From assembly GCA_051294375.1 (NCBI GenBank), contig CM119265.1, positions 4,161,025-4,225,024 on the forward strand: a stretch of DNA of 64,000 bases, read 5' to 3'. This DNA comes from Paraspadella gotoi. Lineage: Eukaryota; Chaetognatha. The notes under the pieces were generated by a model. It saw only the letters and a program-made list of their open reading frames with translations, had not been told where the DNA came from and ran no database searches. Below, one piece after another: positions 46,726 through 59,460 of the stretch; positions within the stretch are counted from its first letter, which is position 1, and the number at the start of each line of letters is the position of its first letter. Position numbers and translations under genes: made by a program.

Positions 46726-47640
46726 TAGTTGGATCTGCTAATCAGCAGATCCCGACTCTATAATTCACATCGTCGGTCCATCGGTCCGCCCCCTCAATCT
46801 TGTCGAGCATTCACTTATATCATGTCAAAACATCGAATTATGATAAATTATGCAAAAAAACAAAAAAAAAACTATGTCCGTCCATCCGTTTGTCTATCTG
46901 TCTGTCTGTCCGTCCGTCCGATGGATAGATTGGAATGGAAATTTGTATGTTGCTAGGGAAGTGTGTAATTGAGCTGGATATGAAGTTTTGATGGAATCGT
47001 GCGAGTGGAAATAAGTTTAAATAGAAAAAAACAAAAAAATATATTTCACTATTTGAACGTCAATTACTCCTTAGTGAATGGGGCGATTGACCTGAAATTT
47101 TGTATTTGGGTATAAAAGTGTGTGATTAAACTGGAAATCAAGTTTCGATGAATTCGTTTGAGTGGAAATGAGTTTAAATGGAAAAAACAAAAAACCTGTT
47201 TCACTAATTGATAATGCTTATTTTTTTAAATTATATATAAATGCAAGATGTATTAATTAATCAAATATATAATCTGTTAATTAATCAATTAGTCAATTAA
47301 TTAATAAATAATTATTTAATCGGTCAATCAATAAATCATTTATTCAATCAATCAATTATTTAGTTATCTATTAATTAATTATTCAATCAATTTATTTATA
47401 ATTAATTAATTATTTAATCAATCAATCAATCAAATCAATCATTATCGGCTTTATTGTCATCATCATCATCGCCATCATCGTCGTCGTTACTTTTATCATG
47501 GTCAATAACAAAAAAAAACTAAAAACAAACATTTCAGATCAAATTAATTAATTTATTAAATAAATTATTATTTTGGTTTATATAGTTTATATTAATTATT
47601 TAATTAATTAATTTCCGCTATGATCATGGGCAGATTTTTT
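46726..47640 (-). mobile_element. Helentron-like element in palindrome arm C
   Basis: The end hairpin ttggatctgctaatcagcag is at 46730, then the conserved block, (GTCY)n at 46877-46922, repeated tttaaatggaaaaaacaaaa blocks, (TTAA/TCAA)n, and gggcagat at 47630 where the 5' block is cut short. Confidence 0.7.
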
Positions 47641-47654
47641 TTAATTTTAATACC

Positions 47655-47992
47655 AGCAGATTCGAAAACGAAAGTTTTTAGTATTTTTACAACGATTTTA
47701 TTACAGAGTATTGGACATGTTTCGACTCTTGTTTTTCGAGTCTTCATCAGCATAGGACAGTTGTAATTTTCATAATCATAAAGTTGAGGAGAGAGAGAGA
47801 GGAGTGAGAGAGAGAGAAAGAGAGAGAGAGAGTTTTCAACAAAGAATTGAGAAAGGACAGTGGTCAGATTTCAGGACAGGTGAAGGTAAGGGAACAGGAA
47901 AAAAAGGGAAATATATAGATTTGAAGAGAGAGAGGACTGGAGAGATGAGGCGAGAGACCGAGGAATGTGGACGGGGATGAGAGAGATGGAGG

Positions 47993-48029
<37 letters not shown>

Positions 48030-48345
48030 CATTTTGAAATATACAACAAAGATAAATGAATCAGTAAACTAAATGAATAATAGTAACAAAGAAATAATAA
48101 ATAGTTGATTTAACTAATGGAGTATAAGTGAAAGTGAAAATTTGAAGAATAAGTGGTGACTGGTGAGGGATAGGTAATTAAAGATTTTAAGGAAAAATTA
48201 AGTTAAGAAAGAAGCTCAATTGAGCTGCCCCCCCCCCCGGCCGGGCAAATGGGGGACGTTGACGATGTGATCGGGTCATGGACCTGTCATAGGCTGAGAT
48301 TTGTAGATTTCGACACCCTGGGATCGGGTAGTGATTTTTACAACC
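47655..48345 (+). repeat. Interspersed repeat with gagtcttcatcagc core
   Basis: Starts gcagattcgaaaacgaaag, contains acatgtttcgactc and gagtcttcatcagc, two (GA)n patches, and ends in a GC-rich block with gcccccccccccggccgggc, gatgtgatcgggtcatgg and gacaccctgggatcgg. A related element lies inverted at 57885-58614. Confidence 0.6.
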
Positions 48346-48985
48346 GAAAACGAGTGAAGGGAGAACCACGGCATCGACTTTCAATGCCACGCTCACTACT
48401 ACCACCACAACGACCACAATAACGACAGCCAATCACAACCACAATAACGGCAGCCAATCACATCACCAGTCACGCCAGCAATCAGCGACGTCAACGCCAT
48501 CGATAAAGAATTTCCTTCATCAGTTTCCGATAAAATATCGATTTTTAGCGTCGACGTATGAAAAAAAAGAAAATCCCAGCGCCATCTGAGAACATTTGAA
48601 AAAAAAGGGCATCGATGAGGAATTTAAAAAAAAACAAGATCGGTTCATTCAATGTGTCGCGCCGCAGTGACTTTCTTTGCCTGTCTTTTATTCTTTATAG
48701 TTTTATGATTCCTAAAGGCGGCGCTAGCAGTCACTTAGTTTTTATGATTTTTTCTGTCTTAACAAATGATCAACCGACTATAAGCGAGTTAGGAGAATAT
48801 TTAATGTAACGGACAGACCGACGGACAGACAAACCGATCGACCGACCAAAAAGTGACTTATAGAGTTGCTCCGCGAGTACTCAGAACGCAACTAAAAATA
48901 CATTAATGCATCGAGATAAAGAATAAAAGATGGAATGTTCTACGCGCTACTTTAAATCAGATTTCAATGACGACGGAAGTAGAAA
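48346..48985. other. Gene-free region
   Basis: Contains accaccacaacgaccac-type text, a short acggacagaccgacgg patch and no supported exon. Confidence 0.5.
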
Positions 48986-48989
48986 GAAA

Positions 48990-49125
48990 GAAAATATTCA
49001 ATACTATGAGAAAAGTATGTATAAGGCTTTTTATAACATTCAATACTGTGAGAAAAGTATGTAAAAAGCTTTTTATAACATTCAATACTATTAGAAAAGT
49101 ATGTATAAGGCTTTTTATAGCCTGC
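48990..49125. repeat. 42-bp minisatellite, three copies
   Basis: Unit aacattcaatactatgagaa + aagtatgtataaggcttttt + at, three times with one or two substitutions each. Confidence 0.85.
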
Positions 49126-49383
49126 TTTGGAATTGTAGCATCTTAACTTGGAAGCTTTTTGCTGGTTACTTCGCGATTGAATGAACTTGGAATGGGACAA
49201 TGTCGTGGTGAAAAATGAGTTACTGACTGATCGACTTATTGACCAATAAATTGACAAAATCTGACAAAATCTAACCGACAATTTTTAAAGAAACTCGGAC
49301 GCATTCTAACCGACAAAACGACTCAACGATAAATCGATTCAGATTTTATTCGCGATCTGAATTCGAAAAGAAAGAGCGAGAGA

Positions 49384-49385
49384 TG

Positions 49386-49440
<55 letters not shown>

Positions 49441-49490
49441 AGAGAGGAGAGAGAGAGAGAGGAGAAAGAGCGAGAGAGAGAGAGAGAAAT
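49384..49490. repeat. (GA)n array
   Basis: Interrupted GA dinucleotides. Confidence 0.9.
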
Positions 49491-49644
49491 TGTTCTGATT
49501 GCAGATTTTGGCGTGGGGGGGGGGAGGGAGAGGGGAAAGAGGGTGGAGGGCTTGTCCGTTTCGTTAAAAGGTCAAGGTCAAGACAAGGACCGAAATTAGG
49601 GTCATCATTCGGGTCTTGTTCTTTGGTCAGACCTTTTTTTTTTA

Positions 49645-50405
49645 GTCGGATCTGCTCTATAATTCACTTTGTCGGTCCGTCGGTCCGGCCCCTCAATCTT
49701 GTTGGGCATTTACTTATATCATGTCAGAACATCGAATTATGAAAAATTATACAAAAAAAACGATGTCTGTCCGTCCGTCCGTCCGTCCGTCCCACCTTAG
49801 CGAAAAACACCAATTACTCGTGATTGGATTGATGGATTGGAATGAAATTTTGTGTGTGGGAAGGGAAGTGTGTGATTGAGCTGGATATAATGTTTCGATG
49901 GAATCGTCCGAGTGGAAATGAGTTTAAATGGAAAAAATAAAAAATATATTTCACTATTTGAACACCAATTACTCATGAGTGGATGGGGCGATTGTCTAGA
50001 AATTTTCTATTTGGGTAGAAAAGTAAGTGATTAAACTGGAAATCAAGTTTCAATGGAATAATTTGAGTGGAAATGAGATTAAATAGAAAAAACAAAAAAA
50101 CCTGTTTCACTAATTGATTATGCATCTTTTTCTTTAAATGTAAATGCAAGATGTATTAATTAATCAAATAATTAATCAGTTAATTAATTAATTAGTCAAT
50201 TAATTAATCAATAATTAATTAATCAGTCAATTAATAAATCAAAACAAACATTTTGGATCAAATTAATAAATTAATTGCCTAATTAATTAAATAATTCACT
50301 TGAATAAATTAATTATTAATTAACTTAAATTAATTATTAATTAATTAATTAATTAATTAATTAATTAATTAATTACCGATAATGATCGTGGGCAGATCCG
50401 ACATT
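49645..50405 (-). mobile_element. Helentron-like element
   Basis: Shortened hairpin ttagtcggatctgc at 49642, gtccgtcggtccgg, (GTCC)n at 49766-49790, two copies of the tgaaattttgtgtgtggg block, (TTAA)n at 50335-50375, and the 5' block ccgataatgatcgtgggcag..ccgacattg at 50376-50407. Confidence 0.75.
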
Positions 50406-50518
50406 GTTTTTTTTTTCTTTTTTCTTTTTTCTTTTTTCTTTTCTTTTATTGATTTCTTTGATTCATTAAAAAATAAATCCTATCAATGTTATAAGGAGGA
50501 AAGGAAACTTATTAAATT

Positions 50519-52160
50519 TTAGTCGGACCTGCTTGTCAGCAGATCCTGACTCTATAATTCACATTGTCGGTCTGTCGGTCCACCCCCTCAATCTATATTC
50601 TATCATGTCAGAACATTGAATCATTATAAATTATGAAAAAAAAACGATGTCTGTACGTCCGTCCGTCTGTCTTCTCTGTCCGTCCCTCCCATCTTAGCAA
50701 AATACTCCAATTGCTCGTGATTGGATGGATGGATTTGAATGAAATTTCGTGTGTGGGTAAGGAAGTGTGTGATTGAGCTGGAAATGAGTTTAAATGAAAG
50801 AATCAAAAAAATCAATTTCACTATTTGAACCTCAATTACTCATGAGTGGACGAGGCGATTGACTTGAGATTTTGTATGTGGGTAGGAAAGTGTGTGATTA
50901 AGCTGGAAATCAAGTTTTGATGGAATTGTCTGAAAGGAAATAGAAATCTACTATGAAATTAAATTCAATATGGGCGGGGGTTCAAAACTTTAGTCTTGAA
51001 GTCTACATTCAGGTAAAAAAAAAATTTTTTTTAAAAAGTTTGATTTTTATGCTTTTATTGTTGCTATCAAAATTACAATATTACTATATCATCGCAGAGG
51101 AATCAAACTTAAAAGTCGGAATCGGATCGGCGACGCGAGAAGAAATTACAAGAGACTCTCTCATTGGTCAAACGACAAATGGTACCAGCCAATGGTCAGC
51201 TGTGCTTCTACCCAATGATAAAACATTTTTTAAATCAATGTTAATTTTTTTGATGGATTCTGATAGAGCATAAAAAGTTAAATAAAAAATATAAATACAA
51301 CTTTCAAATTTTTTTGTTTTCTTGGTCAAAATTAAGAAAAAAAATTATCGAAAGATGATGATGATAATGATGATTATAAATAGTTTTTCATATTTTTCAC
51401 CCACTTATGATCAAAATATCGAAAAAAGAATTATACTTTTTGCAAGCTTCCTGAACCTGATCGTAAAAATAAAAAAATCCTAAAAAATTTTTAGCCTTTC
51501 ATATTTATAAATAAATATTAAAAAAATAATATATGGAGTATGGAGTAAGATTAAAAATTTTTGTTTATTCAATTTTTTCTTTAATGTCTAAATTTTCGTT
51601 AGAGCAGGTGCTTAATTCAATTATCTTAACCACCTTACTGAGTTAGGCTCCCCCTAGTGGAAATGAGTTTAAATGGAAAAAACAAAAAACCTACTTCACT
51701 AATTGTTTATACTTCTTTTTCTTCTTAAATTAAATGTAAATGAAAGATGTAATTATTAATCAAATAATTATTCAATTAATTAATCAATTAGTCAAATAAT
51801 TAATAAATAATTATTTAATCGGTCAATTAATCAATCAATTATTCTTTCAATCAATTATTTAGTTATCTATTAATTAATTATTCAATCAATCAATTTATTC
51901 ATAAATTAATTAATTATTTAATCAATCAATCAATCAATCAAGTCAATCGTTATTGGCATTATTGTCGTCGTCCCCATAATCGTCGTCGTTGCTTTTGTTG
52001 TGGTCAGTGACGAAAAGACCTAAAAACAAACATTTCGGATCAAATTAATAAATTTATTAAAATATTATTTTAGTTTATATAGTTTGTATTAATTAATTAA
52101 TTAATTACCGCTTATGATCGTGAGCAGATCCGACATTGTTTGCTCAAACTTGTTTTTCCC
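50519..52160 (-). mobile_element. Helentron-like element with a 0.7-kb foreign insert
   Basis: The 3' end tttagtcggacctgc is at 50519 and the 5' block gagcagatccgacattgttt ends at 52160. The internal blocks are interrupted by about 700 bp (50965-51650) of unrelated DNA; the element's tttaaatggaaaaaacaaaa block resumes at 51665. Confidence 0.6.
50953..51273 (+). CDS. Unrecognised open segment with three CCAAT boxes
   Basis: A 106-codon + frame inside the foreign insert. Its second half (IAEESNLKVGIGSATREEIT, TNGTSQWSAVLLPNDKTF) has higher GC and follows a possible acceptor (atcgcag at 51098). Three CCAAT/ATTGG boxes fall within 51160-51222, so it may be promoter DNA rather than protein. No family is recognised. 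Confidence 0.2.
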   Translation: MKLNSIWAGVQNFSLEVYIQVKKKFFLKSLIFMLLLLLSKLQYYYIIAEESNLKVGIGSATREEITRDSLIGQTTNGTSQWSAVLLPNDKTFFKSMLIFLMDSDRA

Positions 52161-52451
52161 CTAAATTTCTCAAACTTTTTCCCTTCTCAACCGTCGATCT
52201 CTATTTCCTTTAATTTCCTTTTTTTTTTCTCCGTCAAAGCAACAACGACAAACAACAACAACAACGCGACAAAAAAAAGAAAAAAATGCAGAGCCACAGA
52301 AATCACGTGACCCCAGAAGAGCTTCGGGGTCGAGTTTGACCGACAGAGCGAAACGGATTTGGGTCAAGAAATTCCGCCATTCCTCACATTCTTTCTCTTC
52401 GCCCCCCCCAATTCTACCACCTCTACCCCCACCCTTTCCCCAACCCCCCAG

Positions 52452-52639
52452 CCGACGCCGACGCCCGACCGCCCTCCTCTCAGCCTCCGCGCGCGGATCG
52501 CTCCGTCGTTTCTCCGTCGTCCACTCGTTCCTCAAGTCTTTCCCCGAGTGCCTCGAGGATTTCGTCTACAACCACGTCGGCGTCGAGGATCTGGAGAGGC
52601 TGCTCATCCGAAAGACTCACCGACAGACCCAGTTCCTGG
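52452..52639 (+). CDS. PDE exon: N-terminal helical segment
   Basis: Acceptor aaccccccag before 52452; donor gtgagg at 52640. The first base completes a split codon. It encodes an Arg-rich start then SFLKSFPECLEDFVYNHVGV and EDLERLLIRKTHRQTQFL, the N-terminal helix pair of PDE5/6/10/11-type enzymes. An upstream open stretch (52311-52370, lgqeippflt or akriwvkkfrh by frame) may hold a further exon or 5' UTR. Confidence 0.75.
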
Positions 52640-55600
52640 GTGAGGTCGATTTGGGGGGGGGGAAGGAGGAGGAGGAGGAAGAGAGTAGTATAGGGACTAT
52701 ACTACTAAGAGGAGGCGGAGTAGTATAGGGAGAGCGTGTGAAGAGCATTGGGTCACTATCGAGTTGTATTGATTCTTTCATTGTTTTTTCCGAGTTAAGA
52801 AAGATTTAGATAAACTAATTGATTTTTGAATTGATTGCTTGTCTCACTGACGTGATTTGTTTTAAAAATTTCGATAGGTTTTGTAAGAATTTTATACGNN
52901 NNNNNNNNNNNNNNNNNNNNNNNNNNNNNNNNNNNNNNNNNNNNNNNNNNNNNNNNNNNNNNNNNNNNNNNNNNNNNNNNNNNNNNNNNNNNNNNNNNNN
53001 NNNNNNNNNNNNNNNNNNNNNNNNNNNNNNNNNNNNNNNNNNNNNNNNNNNNNNNNNNNNNNNNNNNNNNNNNNNNNNNNNNNNNNNNNNNNNNNNNNNN
53101 NNNNNNNNNNNNNNNNNNNNNNNNNNNNNNNNNNNNNNNNNNNNNNNNNNNNNNNNNNNNNNNNNNNNNNNNNNNNNNNNNNNNNNNNNNNNNNNNNNNN
53201 NNNNNNNNNNNNNNNNNNNNNNNNNNNNNNNNNNNNNNNNNNNNNNNNNNNNNNNNNNNNNNNNNNNNNNNNNNNNNNNNNNNNNNNNNNNNNNNNNNNN
53301 NNNNNNNNNNNNNNNNNNNNNNNNNNNNNNNNNNNNNNNNNNNNNNNNNNNNNNNNNNNNNNNNNNNNNNNNNNNNNNNNNNNNNNNNNNNNNNNNNNNN
53401 NNNNNNNNNNNNNNNNNNNNNNNNNNNNNNNNNNNNNNNNNNNNNNNNNNNNNNNNNNNNNNNNNNNCCCGCCTCAGGCGCCGACGAAGGCAACGCGGAA
53501 ACGACGCCGGAGTCCGACGCCGCCGAGAGAAGACGCGACGCCGGCGACGCCTCCGCCGACGCGGCCACGCCCACTTCCGTTAAATCGGCGTCGCGGAGTC
53601 GACTTCTCGTGGACGGGACTGTCCACACGCATCGGAGTTTGACGCAGACAGACGTGGCAACGATCGTCAACGGAGGAGACAAGAAAAGACTCAGTCTCTC
53701 GAGGTCGTGGCTTGTTTTGTTTTGTTTGCTTTGTTTGTTTTGTTTGTAAGTTTGTTTTGTTTGTTTTATTTGTTTGTTTTGTTTGTTTTGTTTGTTTGGT
53801 TTTGTTTGTTTTTTGTTTTCTTCGTTAGTTTGTTTCTTGTTTTGTATTTTTTGTCTGTTTGGAATTGTGTTAAAAATCCTTGGAACTTTTTTTATCCTTT
53901 ACTTTTACGTTTTCTGCTTTCGTTATCAGCGAACCTCTTTTCTTTTTTTCTTTTCTTCCTTTCTTTTTCTTTTTCTTTCTCTTTTACTCTTTTTTTTCTT
54001 TTTCTTTTCTCTTTTTCTTCTTTTCTTATTTATTTTTCTTTTCTTTTCTTTTTCTTCTTCTTTTTTTCTTTTCTTTTCTTCTTTTCTTTTTCTTTCTTTT
54101 TNNNNNNNNNNNNNNNNNNNNNNNNNAGCAATGACGACAATGAGAAGTAATTCCGATAATGGGTTGTCTTGATTGATTGATTGAATAATTAATTATAGAT
54201 AAAATAAATGATTTTATTTGCAATAATTAATTAATAGATTAATTAACTGATTATTTTATTTGATTAATAAATACATCTTGCATTTTACATTTAATATTTT
54301 AAAAGAAAAAGAAGCATAATTAATTAGAAAAACAGGTTTTTTGTTTTTTCCATTAAACTCATTATCCACTCAAACGATTACCATCGCAACTTGATTTTCA
54401 GCTTTTGATGCGATTTCTGATAGAGCATAAAAAAGTTAAATAAAAAATATAAATACAAAACTTTCAAATTTTTTTGTTATTTCTTGGTCAAAATTTAAGA
54501 AAAAAAGATTATTCGAAAATGATGATGATAATGGATGATATAAATAGTTTTTTCATATTATTTCACCCCACTTATGATCAAAAATATCGAAAAAGAGAAT
54601 TATACTTTGCAAGCTTCCTGAACCTGATCCTTAAAAATAAAAAAATCCTAAAAAATTCTTAGCCCTTCATATATAAATAAATATTAAAAATTAATATATA
54701 TATGGTAATTGGAGTAATTAAAAATTTTGTTTATTCAATTTTTTCTTTAATGTCTAAATTTTCGTTAGAGCAGGTGCGCTTTAATTCAATTATCTTAACC
54801 AGCTTACTTGAGTTAGGCTCCCCCTAGTGGAAATGAGTGTTAAATGCGAAAAAACAAAAACCTACTTCACTAATGTTTATACTTCTTTTTCTTCTTAAAT
54901 AAATTAAATGAAAGATTAATTATTAATCAAAATTATCAATTAATTAATCAATTTAGTCAAATAATTAATAAAATAATTATTTAATCGCGGGGGCGCTTCA
55001 ATAATTCAATCAATTATTCTTTCAATCAGATTTATTTAGTTATCTATTAATTTAATTATTCAATCAATCAATTTCATTCATAAATTAATTAATATTTAAT
55101 TCAATCAATCAATCCAATCAAGTCAATCGTTATCGGCATTATTGTCGTCGTCCCATAATCTCGTCGTTGCTTTTGTATGTCGGTCAGCTTGATCGAAAAG
55201 ACCTTGAAAAACAAAACATTTCGGATCAAAATTAATTAAATTTATTAAAATATTATTTTAGAGTTTATATAGTTTGTAAATTAATTAATTAATTTAACTT
55301 ACCGCTATTGATCGGTGGCAAGATCCGACATGTTTGCTTCAAACTTGTTTTCCCCTAAATTTCTCAAACTTTTTCCTTCTCAAACCGTCGATCTCTATTT
55401 CCTTTAATTCACTTTTTTTTTCTCCGTTCAAAGCAACAACGACAACAACAACAACACAACGCGACAAAAAAAAAAAAAAATGCAAGAGCCACAGAAATCA
55501 CACCAGAAGAGCTTCGGGGTCGGTTTGACCCGGACAGAGGCGAAACGGATTTGGGTCAAGAAATTCCGCCATTCCTCACATTGCCTATTCTCTTCCCCCC

Positions 55601-56197
55601 CAATTCTAACCCCCTCTACCCCCCCCTTTCCCCAACCCCCAGCCGACGCCGACGTCCCGACGCCCTCCTCTTCAGCCTCCCGCGCGGGATCGCTCCCTCG
55701 GTTTCTCCGTCGTCCACTCGTTCCTCAAGTCTTTCCCGAGTGCCTCGAGATTTACGTCTACAAACGCACGTCGGCGTCGAGGATCTGGAGAGGTCGGCCA
55801 TCGAAAGGACTCACCGACAGACCCAGTTCCTGGGTGAGGGTCGATTTGGGGGGGCGAGGAGAGAAGGAGGAAGAGAGTAGATAGGGCTCACAAGAGGAGG
55901 CGGAGTTAGATTAGAAGTGATAGACATTTGGGTTCACTATCGAGTTGTATTTTGATTCTTTCATTGTTTTTTCCGAGTTTAAGAAAGATTTAGATAAACA
56001 TATATGATTTTTTGAATTTTGATTGCTTGCAGTCTCCACTGACTGATTTGTTTTTGGAAAATTTAGATAGTTTTGTTAAGAATTTTTTACGTGCCTTCCT
56101 CCTTTCTCTTTATACGTATGTCTCTCTGTCTCTCAGACTCTCTCGTGGTGTAGTCTCTAGTCAGTCATGTAGTGTGATGTCTGTCTTTCTGTAGGTT

Positions 56198-56259
<62 letters not shown>

Positions 56260-56381
56260 TTCTCTCTTCTGCTCTCTCTCCTCTGCTCTCTATCTTCCTC
56301 TCTCTACTCTTCTCTCTCTCCTTTCTCTCTCTCTTCGTCTCTCCTCTCTTCTCTGCCTTTTTCTCTTCCTCTTATCTCTCT

Positions 56382-56412
<31 letters not shown>

Positions 56413-58855
56413 CGTCTCTCTCTCTCTCTCTCTATTCTCTCTCTCTCTCTCTCTCTCTCTTTTCTACTCTCTCTCCTCTTGCTCTCTCTCCTCTCTCTCA
56501 CTTCTCTCTCCTCCCTCCCTCACTCCTTCGCCATCAAAACCCTTTCTGCCCCGCCTTCCAGGCGCCGACCGAACGGCAACCGGAAACGACGGCCGGAGAT
56601 CCGGACGCGCCAGTGAGAAGACGCGACGACCGGCGACGCCTTCCCGCCGACGCGGCCACGCCCACTTTCCGGTTTAAATCGGCGTCGCTCGGAAGTTCGA
56701 CTTCCGTGACGGGACTGTCCACACCGCATCGGAGTTTGACGCAGACAGACGTAGGCAACGTATCGTCACGGAGGAGGACAAGAAAAGACTCAGTCTCTCG
56801 AGGTCGTCGGCCTTGTTTTTGTTTTGTTTGCTTTTTGTTTGTTTTGTTTTGTTGTTTTTTGTGTTTTTTTTTTGTTTTGTGTAGTTTGTTTTTGTGAAGT
56901 TTTGTTTTGGGATGTGGTTTGTTTTTTATTTTATTTTTTTATTTCTGTTGTTGTTTGTAATGTTGTTTGTTGTTTGTTTATTTGTTTGTTTGTTTTTTTG
57001 TTGTATTGCTTTGTTTGTTTTGGTTTTAGTTTTGTGTTTGTTTTTGTAAGTGTTTTTTGTTTATTTAGTTTTTCTCGTTAGTTGTGTTTTCTTGTTTTGT
57101 ATTTTTTGTCTCAGTTTGGAATGTTCGTTAAAAAATCCTTGAACTTTTTTACCTTTACTTTTACGTTTTTCTGCTTTCGTTATCAGCGAACCTCTTTTTC
57201 TTTTTTTCTTTTCTTCCTTATCTTTTTCGTTTTTCTTTATCTCTTTACTCTTTTTTTTCTTTTTTCTTTTCTCTTTTTCTTCTTTCTTATTTATTTTTTT
57301 CTTTTTCTTTTCTTTTTCTTCTTTCTTTTTCTTTTCCCTCTTTTCTTTTTTTTTCTCTTTTTTTTTCTTTTCTTCTTTTTCCTTTTTCTTTTCTTTCTTT
57401 TTCTTTCTACTTTTATTTTTCTTTTTTTTTTCTCTTTTTCTTCTTTTTCTATTTTTCTTTTTTCTTCTTTATCATTTCTTCTTTTCTTTTCTTTTTCTTC
57501 TCTTTTTTCTTTTTTTTCATCTTTTATCTTCTTTTTTCTTTTTTTCTTTTTTTCTTTTCTTTTCTTCTTTTCCTTTTCTTTTCTTCTTTTCTTTTTCTCT
57601 TCTTTTTTCTCTCTTTTATTATTTTCTTCTTTCTCCTTTTCTTTCTTTTTCTCTTTTCTTTTCTTTCTTCTTTTCTTTTTTTTTTCTTTTCTTCTTTCTC
57701 ATTTCTTTTTCTTTTTTTCTTTTTCTCTTTTTTTCTCTTTTTTCCTTTTCTTCTTTCTCCTTTTCTTCTTTTCTTTTCTTCTTTTTCTTTTTCTTCCTCC
57801 TTTTTTTCTCTTCTTTTTCTTCTTTCTTTTTCTTTTTTCTTTGTTTAGTAGACATTGTATTATTTTCTCTCGTTTTCGTTGCTAAGTGAATATTAGGAAT
57901 TGCTTATTCAGGCCAAAGAGATATTAGAGTGGCACTTCTAGGTATTTTCCCGAGCCGCCGGTCTTTACCTGACCCCATGATATTCCACTCACAAAGAATA
58001 TTTCTCTCAGTCAGTATGGACAAGCCAATGACCCGATCATATCGTCAGTCCGTCCCACCTTTGTGCCACCCGGGGGGGGCCAGCTCACTTTGAGCTCTTT
58101 CTTCTCTTAATATATTTCACTTAACGTATTATTAGCTATTCCCTCACCAACCTATTTCCTCCATTTCATTTCAGATCAGTATTACTTATTTAACGGTTTA
58201 GTTAATGTCAAAATCTCAGCTGTTAATTTCTAAGTTTTCTAAATTTATCTGTTTGTTGTACATTGTCAAATGTTAATTATTTCTCTCTCTCTGGCTCTCT
58301 CTCTCCTTTCACTTTTCACCAATTTCAAAATTATCTCTTCTCTGCTTCTTAACCTTTGCACACCCTGTCCTCTGCATCTGGCCACTGGTCCTTTACTCAG
58401 CCCTTTGTTGGAAACTCTCCCTTTCAATCTCTCTAACTCTCTTCTCTCTCTGCTCTCCCTCTCTCTCTCTCTCTAACGTTAATGTGTATGCAGCATTTTT
58501 GATAATGTTTTTCAAAGCTGATGGAAGAACTCGAATCAACAGAGTCGAAACATGTACTATGAAAATAAAAGATCGAGTTTGTATTTGGCAAACAATAAAC
58601 AATTCCTAATATTTTTCTTTGTTCTTATTCTTTTTTTCTTCTTTTCTTCTTTCTGTTCTTTTCTTTTTCTTTTCTTCTTTTCTTTTCTTTCTCTTTAATT
58701 TTTCTTTTCTTCTTTGCTTTTTTTTTTTACTTTTTTTCTTTTCATTTTCTTTTTATTTTTATTTTTACTTTCCTACTATTTTAGTTTTTTTAATTTGGAT
58801 GAAATCTTGAATTAAGATTTGTCGGACTTGCAGAAGGAAAGAGGAAGATGGAGAA

Positions 58856-58899
<44 letters not shown>

Positions 58900-59420
58900 A
58901 GGAATAAAAGCAAGGTCGCGATAGACAAAATGCAATAGTGTCACTTAACCGAAAAGAAAAAAAAGGTAAAAAGGAACACGAAGGAAACAGAAAATAGTTT
59001 TAAAAGGAAGGAAAAAAAATTGATGCGCTTCTCAAGAATCCAACGAGACGTCAAAACCTTTTTCCTTTTTTTTCTTCTTTTCCTTTCTTCTTTTCGTTGC
59101 AGAAGAGCAAATGTTTTTTTGCGACTTAATTGTCGCGGAAAAAAAAATAAAAAGAGGAAATTGTCGGCGAGACACGGAAATGGGGAGTGTGTGAGAGACA
59201 GAGAGAAAGAAAGTAAGAGAGAGAAAAAGAGAGAGAGAGAGAGAAAGAGAAATAAAGAAAGAGAGAGAGAGAGAGAGAAAAGAGAGAGAGAGAGAAGAGA
59301 AAAGAAAGAAGAGAGAGAGAAGAGAGAGAGACAAAGATAGTACATTATAAAATAGGAGAAAATGAGAAATTGAGAAAGTTGAGATGAGAGAGGAAAGAGA
59401 GAGAGAGATAAAGTGAGAAG

Positions 59421-59460
<40 letters not shown>

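Larger units (their letters stand above)
51249..54101. repeat. Duplication of PDE 5' exons, copy a
   Basis: Matches 54402-57250 in the same orientation, from tttgatg..ttctgatagagcata through both N-terminal exons to ttatcagcgaacctctttt. This copy has open exons but a 569-N gap between them. Confidence 0.85.
54402..57250. repeat. Duplication of PDE 5' exons, copy b (low quality)
   Basis: Same order as 51249-54101 but with a one-base indel every 10-30 bases, even in simple text, such as cgcgggggcgcttcaat inserted near 54985. The density and type of change suggest raw long-read sequence. Confidence 0.85.

Noticed and set aside
57082-57885. 267-codon open frame
   Set aside because: Entirely Phe/Leu/Ser from a (TTTC)n tract; no start context, no domain.
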